Shown: one piece after another, positions 15,297-22,487 of the stretch
How positions within the stretch are numbered: position 1 is the stretch's first letter
Layout of the letters: each line of letters starts with the position of its first letter
Notes under the pieces: model-generated
The model's input: the letters and a program-made list of their open reading frames with translations, nothing else
The model's database searches: none
What the model was told of the DNA's origin: nothing
Made by a program: the position numbers and the translations under genes
NCBI GenBank assembly: GCA_040383485.1
Contig: JBEIDK010000040.1
Location: 1 to 22,487, forward strand
Direction: 5' to 3'
Length of the DNA stretch: 22,487 nucleotides
DNA from: JBEIDK01 sp040383485
GTDB lineage: Bacteria; Bacteroidota; Bacteroidia; UBA4408

Positions 15297-15983
15297 TTAT
15301 TCGTTTATAACATCCATAAATTCAAGTGCAGTGCTTTCCATTTTAAATGTAACCTTGTCAATCATCACTTGTAAATAGTGATAACAAACAAATGAAAATA
15401 CACCAACAACTAAACCAGCAGCTGATGTTATCATTTTTTCATATAAGCCTCCTGAAATTAATCCAATTGAAATATTATCGGCTAAAGATATATTATAAAA
15501 TATTTTAATAACCCCACTGATGGTTCCTATAAAACCAAACATAGGAGCAATACCAGCAATAATACCCAAAATACTAGTATTCCGCTCAAGCTTTGCTATT
15601 TCAAGTTTACCAACACTTTCCATAGCACTTTCAATTTCTTTGGTTGACTTTCCTAATCTAGAAATGCCTTTATCAATCATTGCAGCTGCTGGAGAAGAAC
15701 TATTTTTACATGCAGTACGTGCTGCATCAATATTACCTTTTACTAAGTTGTCTTTAACCGAGTTGATAAGATTTTTATCTATTTTATTTGCCTTCCTAAT
15801 GGTAATGTATCTTTCTATAAATACGTAGATACTGATGATGGATAATATTCCGACTGGAATCATAATAAATCCACCTTTCATAATTAGTTGTAGAAGCGAT
15901 AATGAATCTTCTTTAGGTGCAGCGGCAATGGAAGCTGTATCGGCAATGGTTGATGTTGCTTGTAATAAAATAGTTGCTAACAT
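15297..15983 (-). CDS. exbB: ExbB/TolQ/MotA-family proton-channel subunit
   Basis: This 228-residue protein has three membrane segments at about 36-56, 138-160 and 184-205. The second carries GIIAGIAPMFGFIGTISGVI, the conserved glycine-rich pore motif of ExbB/TolQ, and the third carries MITSAAGLVVGVFSFVCY. A cytoplasmic domain links the first two helices. With ExbD it forms the proton-driven motor for TonB. It is the first gene of the minus-strand exbB-exbD-tonB unit. The 121 bases upstream must hold the promoter, but no clear consensus was found there. Confidence 0.93.
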   Translation of the reverse strand: MLATILLQATSTIADTASIAAAPKEDSLSLLQLIMKGGFIMIPVGILSIISIYVFIERYITIRKANKIDKNLINSVKDNLVKGNIDAARTACKNSSSPAAAMIDKGISRLGKSTKEIESAMESVGKLEIAKLERNTSILGIIAGIAPMFGFIGTISGVIKIFYNISLADNISIGLISGGLYEKMITSAAGLVVGVFSFVCYHYLQVMIDKVTFKMESTALEFMDVINE

Positions 15984-16104
15984 ATTTCGAAAATTAAATT
16001 ATAATATACTGCACGAATGTATTAACGTAAAAAAGCATTAATTATTGCAATACGTTTAATTATAAACAACCTAATGTTAGTATATAGCATCTATCGAATT
16101 ATAC

Positions 16105-17307
16105 CTATTTAAGAATAGCTTCATATAAAATATCAAATGTTTTTTGTGCTCCTCTTTCGTCAATAGTAACTAAAGAATTGAGTCCGTTATTAAAGTAATT
16201 TTTCGAATGAAATATTTCATAAATTTCCTTTACGTCATTTGTTATTTTTATAGCATTAATACCAATCACTTCTGTACCTACTTTTAAGCCCTTGCGCTCT
16301 GCATCAGTATTAGGAATTACATTGGCAATAACTACCTTTCCATTATCAGATTTTAAAGAAAAGCCAAGAGATAAATATGGTAAATTATTGAACTTTTTTA
16401 TTTCATATAACACAATATTTTTCCTTTTCCAATCGAGGATGATATTGTAATTGGATAAGAAATTTAGTCCAATTGTATTTACATCTCCAGGATTAAAATC
16501 AATTCGTGATTTACCGAGTTGTGTTTCACCTATTTTTAGTTCACTAACAACAGCAGTAAAACTAGAATCGGGCTTGCCATGTCCGTACAAACCAGAACCA
16601 AAAGTTCCATAGTTAGAGATGTATTGATTAATTTTATTCTTCTTTTTTAGGTTCTTGAAAGCATTTAGACTGCAAATGAAATCGCCATTAGAACCTGTAT
16701 CGAATGTTATATTTTTTTGTACCACATCACTAAAATTAATTTCAATTTTGGGAGTACCAGTTATGGTTGATACGAACTTTATATTGGCGGGTTTCTCATT
16801 TACCTTTATGGAATCGGCAGATGATGCAAAAACGATTTTCATGTTTTCAAAATCAAGATACCAGGTAGCATATTTCATGAGGTTGGCGCCAATAATTCCA
16901 TCAACATTCAATGCTTTCATTTCGGGTGATTTATCAAAATCGGCTATGGCGGCACAGGTATTTATAAAATCAATATTTCCTATTTTTATTTCTGGAACAC
17001 TTACAAAACTAAGGCTTGATTTCCCACCTTGTGAATCGTAGGATGTTTGTTTTACTCTTTCTTTCAATTTCATTTCATTAGAAAGTGAACTGCTCATTAC
17101 ATTTGGTGCACCAGTATCAAAAATCATGTTACGTTGTTTACCATTGATAATTGGTTTTATTACAATCAAATTCATTCTGTATTCAAATGGAATTTCCTGT
17201 TTGAATGCTGATTGCTTAGTACTGCCATCACGCATCAACTTGATGGTTTTGACTGTAGAACATGAAGCGAAAGTTATTGTAATTAAAATGAATGTGAGTA
17301 ATCGCAT
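16105..17307 (-). CDS. Lipoprotein with two retropepsin-like DTG motifs and a PDZ-like domain
   Basis: This 400-residue protein begins with a lipoprotein signal whose lipobox ends FASC (C16). Two aspartyl protease motifs are visible: FDTGAPN with D64, and FDTGSNGD with D203. Each is followed by a hydrophobic-glycine segment, the first being VDGIIGANLM. The layout is a duplicated retropepsin-like fold in a single chain, as in pepsin. The C-terminal 80 residues look like a PDZ domain (VVIANVIPNTDAERKGLKVGTEVIGIN). It would act in the periplasm or on the membrane surface. Protease activity is inferred and no substrate is known. The neighbours give no clear functional link. Confidence 0.85.
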   Translation of the reverse strand: MRLLTFILITITFASCSTVKTIKLMRDGSTKQSAFKQEIPFEYRMNLIVIKPIINGKQRNMIFDTGAPNVMSSSLSNEMKLKERVKQTSYDSQGGKSSLSFVSVPEIKIGNIDFINTCAAIADFDKSPEMKALNVDGIIGANLMKYATWYLDFENMKIVFASSADSIKVNEKPANIKFVSTITGTPKIEINFSDVVQKNITFDTGSNGDFICSLNAFKNLKKKNKINQYISNYGTFGSGLYGHGKPDSSFTAVVSELKIGETQLGKSRIDFNPGDVNTIGLNFLSNYNIILDWKRKNIVLYEIKKFNNLPYLSLGFSLKSDNGKVVIANVIPNTDAERKGLKVGTEVIGINAIKITNDVKEIYEIFHSKNYFNNGLNSLVTIDERGAQKTFDILYEAILK

Positions 17308-17405
17308 GTGTAAAATTTTGGCTAGCTTTTACTATGCTTTCAATTTTTAGTTCAAAAAATTATAGACTTAAATGTTTTTTAAGTAAAATTATTTTTAATC
17401 GAAGG

Positions 17406-17798
17406 CTACTTTTCAGCTTCTAAATTATCCCTAGTATTTTTTTGTACAGCAATTGCTCCAAATATTCCTAATAAAAATGCAAAGGCATAAAAGCCTTTTT
17501 CACTGGGCAAAAGCGTTGCATTCCATAGCCCAATAACTAACAATGCAACAGAAAGAATTGTACAAAACCAACAAATGCCATAGTATAAATCAGTTACAGG
17601 AATGTTTTCCATTCTGTCTCTTACACTTTTTTGTAAGGATACCACCGCAAACAATCCGAACATAAGAATGGTAAAGTAGTAACCCTTTTCGTTTAGTAGC
17701 ATATCTGCACGCCAAAGTCCTACTAAAAAACCAGCTGCGCCTACTCCTAAGGCAATCCATGATGCTGCAACGAATGCTCCTGATGTTTTTTGTGTCAT
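17406..17798 (-). CDS. yiaA: YiaA/YiaB-family inner-membrane protein
   Basis: This 130-residue protein has four predicted membrane helices in two similar halves. The first half has AASWIALGVGAAGFLVGLW then LNEKGYYFTILMFGLFAVVSLQKSVRD. The second has FCTILSVALLVIGLW then PSEKGFYAFAFLLGIFGAIAVQKNTRD. This internal repeat, each ending in a QKxxRD turn, is the hallmark of the YiaA/B family, whose function is unknown. It lies 55 bases after the phospholipase D-like gene on the same strand. Confidence 0.9.
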   Translation of the reverse strand: MTQKTSGAFVAASWIALGVGAAGFLVGLWRADMLLNEKGYYFTILMFGLFAVVSLQKSVRDRMENIPVTDLYYGICWFCTILSVALLVIGLWNATLLPSEKGFYAFAFLLGIFGAIAVQKNTRDNLEAEK

Positions 17799-17852
17799 TG
17801 TGTAAATTTTAATTTATTATTATGTTATGCTAATAAAGCTATTATTTCTTAA

Positions 17853-19391
17853 TTATAATATTCCTTTAGGTAAAAGTTTCTTTGTATATGTTTTGATACG
17901 CTTTGATTTTTTCACCTCAGCATCTGGATTAAAACTAAGAATGGTTTCCCACGAATTTTCTGGTTTAAACTCATTTTCCATTCCTTCTAAAACTCCTGTG
18001 GCTAGTTGTTTTGAATGTATTACGGCAAAACATTCTGTATTCAAATTTGCGCTGCGTGGGTCTAAGTTAAATGTACCAATTACTGTCATGTTACCATCTA
18101 CTACCATTGATTTTGCGTGCAATCCAAACACGGGCGTGTAGTTCAATTTCTTTTGAATGGCGCCTGTTGCAATCTTCATTCTTTCGGCAGCATTAGGTTT
18201 AAATTCAAAAATTCTTACGCCTGCTTTTAACAAATCTTTTCTGTTTTTTTGATAGCCGGCAAATGCTTCTAAATTATCCGTTGACGCCAAACTATTGGTA
18301 AGTATGCGCACTTTAACACCACGTTTTACGGCATCTCTAAATAGGTTTTGTCCTAGTTCAGTTGTTATCAAATACGGACTTTGAATATCAACTGAATGCT
18401 TTGCTTCTTTTACAAGTCTCACCAACTCTGAGGTTGTAACTCCCCCACCCTGCAAGCCTTTGCTGCCATCATTTTTACCTGGTATATCCGAAACAAAAAA
18501 TATGCTATCAGTCCATGCTATTTTTCCATCTTTTTCAACGAGGTGAAAAGCATCAGGCAACTCTTGAATTTGTTGTCGAAGCTGCGGCCAAAAATTTTCG
18601 GGGTTACAAGCATATTGATGCAAACGTTCGAACCTTTTAGGATTTGAAAAATCATTTTCCTTTTCATCTACAAGCTTAGTTACTGGCACACACAAATCAT
18701 GGTTCCAAAAAGTTTCAAATGAATGGTTGATGGTTTTATTTACAGTGCCCAAAAGCAAAACATCTCTGTCTCTAAAATTATATTCATGGTCATAATCAAA
18801 ATATTCATCTGCAATGTTTCGTCCGCCAGTAATGGCAACTTTGCCATCAACAACAAATATTTTATTGTGCATGCGCTGATTAGAATTTCTAAAATCAGTG
18901 GCAAACTTTCCTAGTTTTTGAAAAATATTTTTACCCAAATTAACTCCCGGATTATATATTTTTATTGAAATATTCGGATGAGAATCCATCGTTAGAATTT
19001 CGTGAATACCTGCTTCAACCATAATGTCATCTACAATGATGCGGACCTGCACGCCTCTGTCTGCAGCTCTTACCAAATAATCACTGGCTATTAAACCAAC
19101 ATTATCAGTGGAAAAAATAAAATACTGAATGTCTATTGTTTTCTCGGCATGTTCACAAAGCCATGCACGGGTAAGTAATGCATTGCCGCCATCTTCCAAT
19201 ACATAGGCACCACTTTTTATTTGCATCAAACTATCCAATGGTTTTAGTTCGTTGCTGAGTGCTACAGTATCAGTATTGTGTATGCTTGCACAAAAATCTT
19301 TGGATTGTGCTGGAACAATATCTGGGTTGCTGCTACATGAGTAAAACAGAAAAGATGCATATAAAAAAAGAACGAGAAATTTTGTAGGCAT
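17853..19391 (-). CDS. Phospholipase D-family lipoprotein, ClsC (YmdC)-like
   Basis: This 512-residue protein has a lipoprotein signal with lipobox FYSC (C19). Two HKD motifs mark the phospholipase D fold: H175, K177 and D182 in MHNKIFVVDGKVAITGGRN, and H425, K427 and D432 in LHAKSMVVDGNMTVIGTFN. The order and the GGRNIADEYFD and DPRSANLNTE extensions match the ClsC (YmdC) type of cardiolipin synthase. That type joins phosphatidylglycerol to phosphatidylethanolamine in E. coli, which is established for that enzyme and only inferred here. The gene follows the small antitoxin-like gene by 12 bases. Confidence 0.88.
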   Translation of the reverse strand: MPTKFLVLFLYASFLFYSCSSNPDIVPAQSKDFCASIHNTDTVALSNELKPLDSLMQIKSGAYVLEDGGNALLTRAWLCEHAEKTIDIQYFIFSTDNVGLIASDYLVRAADRGVQVRIIVDDIMVEAGIHEILTMDSHPNISIKIYNPGVNLGKNIFQKLGKFATDFRNSNQRMHNKIFVVDGKVAITGGRNIADEYFDYDHEYNFRDRDVLLLGTVNKTINHSFETFWNHDLCVPVTKLVDEKENDFSNPKRFERLHQYACNPENFWPQLRQQIQELPDAFHLVEKDGKIAWTDSIFFVSDIPGKNDGSKGLQGGGVTTSELVRLVKEAKHSVDIQSPYLITTELGQNLFRDAVKRGVKVRILTNSLASTDNLEAFAGYQKNRKDLLKAGVRIFEFKPNAAERMKIATGAIQKKLNYTPVFGLHAKSMVVDGNMTVIGTFNLDPRSANLNTECFAVIHSKQLATGVLEGMENEFKPENSWETILSFNPDAEVKKSKRIKTYTKKLLPKGIL

Positions 19392-19403
19392 AAAATTTTA
19401 CGT

Positions 19404-19643
19404 TCAATTTTTAGTTAGCCATTCGTCCACCAATTTATCAGCTTCAGTATTTGAAAAAGAACGGCCTTGTTGTATTTGTTCTTTCGATTCTTTTATTCGT
19501 TTCAATAGATGATCAGAAAGTACTGGTTGAGTTGCACTTTGGTATTTACGCTGTAACAATGAATTTATTGCATCTAAAAATGATTTATCATCAATATTTT
19601 CGACGCTTTCATGAATTAAGTTTTTTAGTTCTTGAGTACTCAT
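19404..19643 (-). CDS. Small antitoxin-like protein without a visible toxin
   Basis: This 79-residue protein has an N-terminal helical part (TQELKNLIHESVENIDDKSFLDAINSLLQRKY) and a C-terminal part with RIKESKEQIQQGRSFSNTEADKLVDEWL. The pattern resembles small addiction-module (ParD/Phd-like or TIGR02574-like) antitoxins found in Bacteroidota. No RelE/ParE-type toxin gene is beside it: valS lies 32 bases upstream and the phospholipase D-like gene 12 bases downstream. It may be a solitary antitoxin or an unrelated regulator. Confidence 0.6.
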   Translation of the reverse strand: MSTQELKNLIHESVENIDDKSFLDAINSLLQRKYQSATQPVLSDHLLKRIKESKEQIQQGRSFSNTEADKLVDEWLTKN

Positions 19644-19675
19644 TAAATATGATTTTGAAATTCAAATTTATAAAA

Positions 19676-22456
19676 TTATTTGAAAGCCCCCAATGCTTCT
19701 TCCAACACTTTTATTTTATTCTCAGCATCTTCACGTTTCTTATTTTCGTTGGCAATAACTTCGGGTTTTGCGTTTGCTACAAATTTTTCGTTACCTAATT
19801 TTTTCATTACGCTTTCTAAAAATCCTTTGGTGTATGCTAACTCTTCTGTTAGTTTTTTAGTTTCTGCTTCGGCGTCAATATTTTGTAGCATAGGCATGTA
19901 AAATTCAGTATTACCAACCATAAATGAAATAGAACCTTGTGGCTTTTCTGTAACATAGTCCACCTTATCTAAATTAGACATTTTGCAAAGCAATTCATCA
20001 AACTCTTTTATTGGTGCAGCATCAGTTAGCTTTTCGCAAAGTGTAAGTTTTTCTTTCGGAGAAATTCCTTTTTGGTTACGGATATTTCTGATGTTAGATA
20101 TTACCTCAAGAATGGCAGTCATGTGTTTTACCAAACCTTTGTTATACTCTGCAGCAGTTGGCCAAGCTGCAACAATGATTGCCTCTTCTTTTTTTCTATC
20201 TGCAATCAAATGCCAAATTTCTTCAGTAATAAATGGCATAAAAGGATGTAATACCTTTAGTAATTTTTCAAAGAAATTGATGGTTGCATCGTAAGTAAGT
20301 TTATCAATTGGTTGAGAAACTCCATCAACAAATGCCGGCTTTATCATTTCTAAATACCAAGCACAGAAATCATCCCACACCAATTTATAGGTCGCCATTA
20401 ATGCTTCTGAAATTCTATATTTTGCATACAGTTCATTGATGTTTTCTAGTTGCTCATTAAACTTAGCATCGAACCAAGCAACAGCAATTTTTGCTTCTTC
20501 TTTTTGTAGTTCTGTTTCAGAAACAGTAAATCCTTTTACTAATCTGAAAGCATTCCAAATTTTATTTGAGAAATTTCTTCCTTGTTCGCAAGTGCTTTCG
20601 TCAAATGGTAAATCGTTACCTGCAGGACTGCAAAACAACATTCCAGTTCGTACGCCGTCAGCTCCATACTTCTCAATCAAGTCAATTGGGTCAGGGCTAT
20701 TGCCAAGGCTTTTGCTCATTTTACGTCCTAACTTATCACGCACAATGCCAGTTAAGTAAACGTTTGTAAATGGCTTATTGCCGATGTATTCATAGCCAGC
20801 CATGATCATGCGCGCCACCCAAAAAAATAAAATTTCGGGAGCCGTTACCAAGTCGTTGGTTGGATAATAATATTTTAATTCGTCATTCGCCTTGTCCCAG
20901 CCGTTTTGGATTACCTTTGCATCAAACACAGTAATTGGCCACAACCATGAAGAAAACCAAGTGTCTAGAACATCTTCATCTTGCATAAGCCCCACACCAG
21001 CCCCTCCTAAATCCTCCCCTAAAGGGAGGACTTTCCCGAACTTATCAGTATATAACTTTTGAGCTTCGTCCAAAGTTTTTGCAACAACGGTATTTCCTTT
21101 TGCGTCGTACCAAGCAGGTATGCGTTGTCCCCACCACAACTGACGACTAATGCACCAATCGTGTACATTCTCCATCCAATGTTTGTAAGTATTTTTAAAC
21201 TTTTCAGGTATGAGTTGAATGTTATCATTCATCACATTTTCCAGCGCAGGTTTACTCATATTGTCCAACTTCAAAAACCATTGCAAACTTAACTTAGGTT
21301 CAATAACTGCGTTGGTACGTTCGCTGTAACCGTTTTTATTTTTGATGTCTTCAACCTTTACAACCTGTCCTAATTCTCCAAGGTCTTTGATAATTTCTTT
21401 ACGTACAAAAAACCTGTCTTGTCCTACATATTTAGCAGCAGCTTCACTTCCTTTTGTAACAATAATATTACTTAATGTACCATTATTTTCAATGGTATCA
21501 ATTACTTCTAAATTGTATTTAATACCTAAGTTGTAGTCATTAATATCGTGTGTTGGCGTCACTTTCAGCGCACCTGTTCCAAAATCTTTATCTACGTAAT
21601 CATCAAAAATAATTGGCACAACACGATTAACAATTGGTATGATGCAATGCTTTCCACGCAAGTGCGCATATCGTTCATCGTTTGGATTAACGCACACTGC
21701 AGTATCACCTAAAATAGTTTCGGGACGGGTTGTAGCGATGGTAATAAAAGCCCCACCTAAATCCTCCCCAAAAGGGAGGACTTCTGACGTACTATCATTT
21801 TTAGTATCACTAAGCCCCTCCTTAGGAGGGGTTGGGGAGGCTGCTATTTTATATTTTACATAATACAATTTCGAGTTTACTTCTTTATAAATTACTTCTT
21901 CATCGCTTACAGCAGTTAAACCTTGCGGGTCCCAATTAACCATACGAACGCCGCGGTATATTTGTCCTTTGTTATATAAATCGATAAATACATCAATAAC
22001 GGCTTCACTCATATCGGCATCCATCGTAAATTTGGTTCTATCCCAATCGCACGAAGCACCTAATTTTTCAAGCTGTTTAAGAATGATGCCTCCGTATTTT
22101 TCCTTCCATTCCCAAGCATATTTCAAAAAATCTTCGCGCGTAAGGTCGGCTTTATTGATTCCTTTTTCTTTTAGTAATGCAACTACTTTAGCTTCGGTAG
22201 CAATTGATGCATGGTCGGTACCCGGCACCCAGCAGGCATTTTTGCCTTGCATACGTGCACGACGAATTAATACATCTTGAATAGTATTATTAAGCATATG
22301 ACCCATGTGTAACACACCAGTAACATTTGGAGGAGGAATAACAATAGTATATGGTTCACGCTCATCAGGTGTTGATTTAAAATACTGATTATCTAACCAG
22401 TATTTATACCACTTATCTTCTGTTTGTTTAGGGTCGTATTTTGTAGGAAGTTCCAT
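19676..22456 (-). CDS. valS: ValS, valyl-tRNA synthetase with two repeat-encoded inserts
   Basis: ValS charges tRNA-Val. The class I signature HMGH is at residues 50-53, DWCISRQLWWGQRIPAWY at about 433-450 and KMSKS at 579-583. The CP1 editing domain begins with FITIATTRPETILGD at 237, and the C-terminal coiled coil covers about 860-926. Two stretches match no expected ValS sequence: residues 205-236, just before the editing domain, and about 477-490, just before QDEDVLDTWFSSWLWP. Both are encoded by GC-rich palindromic repeats. Without them the length of about 880 matches other Bacteroidota enzymes. The inserts sit where loops are expected, so the enzyme is probably active. Confidence 0.96.
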   Translation of the reverse strand: MELPTKYDPKQTEDKWYKYWLDNQYFKSTPDEREPYTIVIPPPNVTGVLHMGHMLNNTIQDVLIRRARMQGKNACWVPGTDHASIATEAKVVALLKEKGINKADLTREDFLKYAWEWKEKYGGIILKQLEKLGASCDWDRTKFTMDADMSEAVIDVFIDLYNKGQIYRGVRMVNWDPQGLTAVSDEEVIYKEVNSKLYYVKYKIAASPTPPKEGLSDTKNDSTSEVLPFGEDLGGAFITIATTRPETILGDTAVCVNPNDERYAHLRGKHCIIPIVNRVVPIIFDDYVDKDFGTGALKVTPTHDINDYNLGIKYNLEVIDTIENNGTLSNIIVTKGSEAAAKYVGQDRFFVRKEIIKDLGELGQVVKVEDIKNKNGYSERTNAVIEPKLSLQWFLKLDNMSKPALENVMNDNIQLIPEKFKNTYKHWMENVHDWCISRQLWWGQRIPAWYDAKGNTVVAKTLDEAQKLYTDKFGKVLPLGEDLGGAGVGLMQDEDVLDTWFSSWLWPITVFDAKVIQNGWDKANDELKYYYPTNDLVTAPEILFFWVARMIMAGYEYIGNKPFTNVYLTGIVRDKLGRKMSKSLGNSPDPIDLIEKYGADGVRTGMLFCSPAGNDLPFDESTCEQGRNFSNKIWNAFRLVKGFTVSETELQKEEAKIAVAWFDAKFNEQLENINELYAKYRISEALMATYKLVWDDFCAWYLEMIKPAFVDGVSQPIDKLTYDATINFFEKLLKVLHPFMPFITEEIWHLIADRKKEEAIIVAAWPTAAEYNKGLVKHMTAILEVISNIRNIRNQKGISPKEKLTLCEKLTDAAPIKEFDELLCKMSNLDKVDYVTEKPQGSISFMVGNTEFYMPMLQNIDAEAETKKLTEELAYTKGFLESVMKKLGNEKFVANAKPEVIANENKKREDAENKIKVLEEALGAFK
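20988..21034 (-). repeat. Coding palindromic repeat, short copy in valS
   Basis: A TCCTCCC/GGGAGGA stem (21012-21030) sits in a GC-rich element that encodes VLPLGEDLGGAGVG in frame. The 28 bases at 21006-21033 match 21756-21783 at 27 positions. It looks like a one-hairpin copy of the longer element. Confidence 0.9.
21749..21842 (-). repeat. Coding palindromic repeat, long copy in valS
   Basis: Two perfect 7-base hairpins, TCCTCCC/GGGAGGA at 21762-21780 and CCCCTCC/GGAGGGG at 21815-21831, flank an AT-rich middle. The element adds about 31 in-frame codons (residues 205-236), including SPTPPKEG and VLPFGEDLGGA. Confidence 0.9.
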
Positions 22457-22487
22457 TCTTGCAATTATTTTTTTTTGAGGGTGTGAA

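Noticed and set aside
19676..22456. valS as a pseudogene because of odd inserts
   Set aside because: Both inserts keep the frame, all catalytic and editing motifs are intact, and the coiled coil is complete.

Overview
The window looks like chromosomal DNA of an AT-rich member of the Bacteroidota. The evidence is a type IX secretion C-terminal sorting domain on an Ig-like secreted protein, a DUF3127 SSB-like protein, an exbB-exbD-tonB cluster, an RluB-type pseudouridine synthase with a long basic N-terminal extension, and mostly weak Shine-Dalgarno sequences. No rRNA, tRNA, CRISPR array or intact transposase gene was seen.

Left arm, plus strand (1-7820). The end of ftsW, then murG and murC, form a piece of the division and cell-wall (dcw) cluster. 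The usual next genes (ftsQ, ftsA, ftsZ) do not follow. Instead there is an accessory stretch of about 5 kb. It holds a 301-bp tract of 43 heptamers in unbroken register, REP-like hairpins, an MNT/HEPN toxin-antitoxin pair, a truncated second copy of that MNT gene, an inverted tract of 19 heptamers, a DUF1016/YhcG-type PD-(D/E)XK nuclease gene and a second, different MNT/HEPN pair. A 38-bp scar at 3195-3232 is identical to the gene junction of the second pair, so these modules appear to have been gained, copied and lost at this spot. The arm ends with two overlapping genes that resemble the kleisin and small winged-helix subunits of MukBEF/Mks/Wadjet condensins. No SMC-like ATPase gene is next to them.

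Right arm, minus strand (7886-22456). A bidirectional terminator separates the arms. Reading left to right, the arm holds a DUF3127 SSB-like protein, a flavin reductase-like protein, rluB, a SpoU-type RNA methyltransferase, a T9SS cargo protein, tonB, exbD and exbB, a lipoprotein with two DTG motifs and a PDZ-like domain, yiaA, a ClsC-like phospholipase D lipoprotein, a small antitoxin-like protein and valS. A third heptamer tract lies in front of the flavin reductase gene. A candidate 173-bp MITE and a REP copy occupy the gap between the T9SS gene and tonB. valS carries two in-frame insertions of a GC-rich palindromic repeat that add about 45 residues.

Working together: ftsW, murG and murC serve peptidoglycan precursor synthesis and septal growth. 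ExbB, ExbD and TonB energise outer-membrane transport. The ClsC-like protein would act on phospholipids at the membrane. The accessory stretch carries genes typical of toxin-antitoxin and defence loci. The most unusual features are the shared heptamer family at three sites, the protein-coding palindromic repeats in valS, the MukF/MukE-like pair without an SMC partner, and the visible remains of MNT/HEPN turnover.
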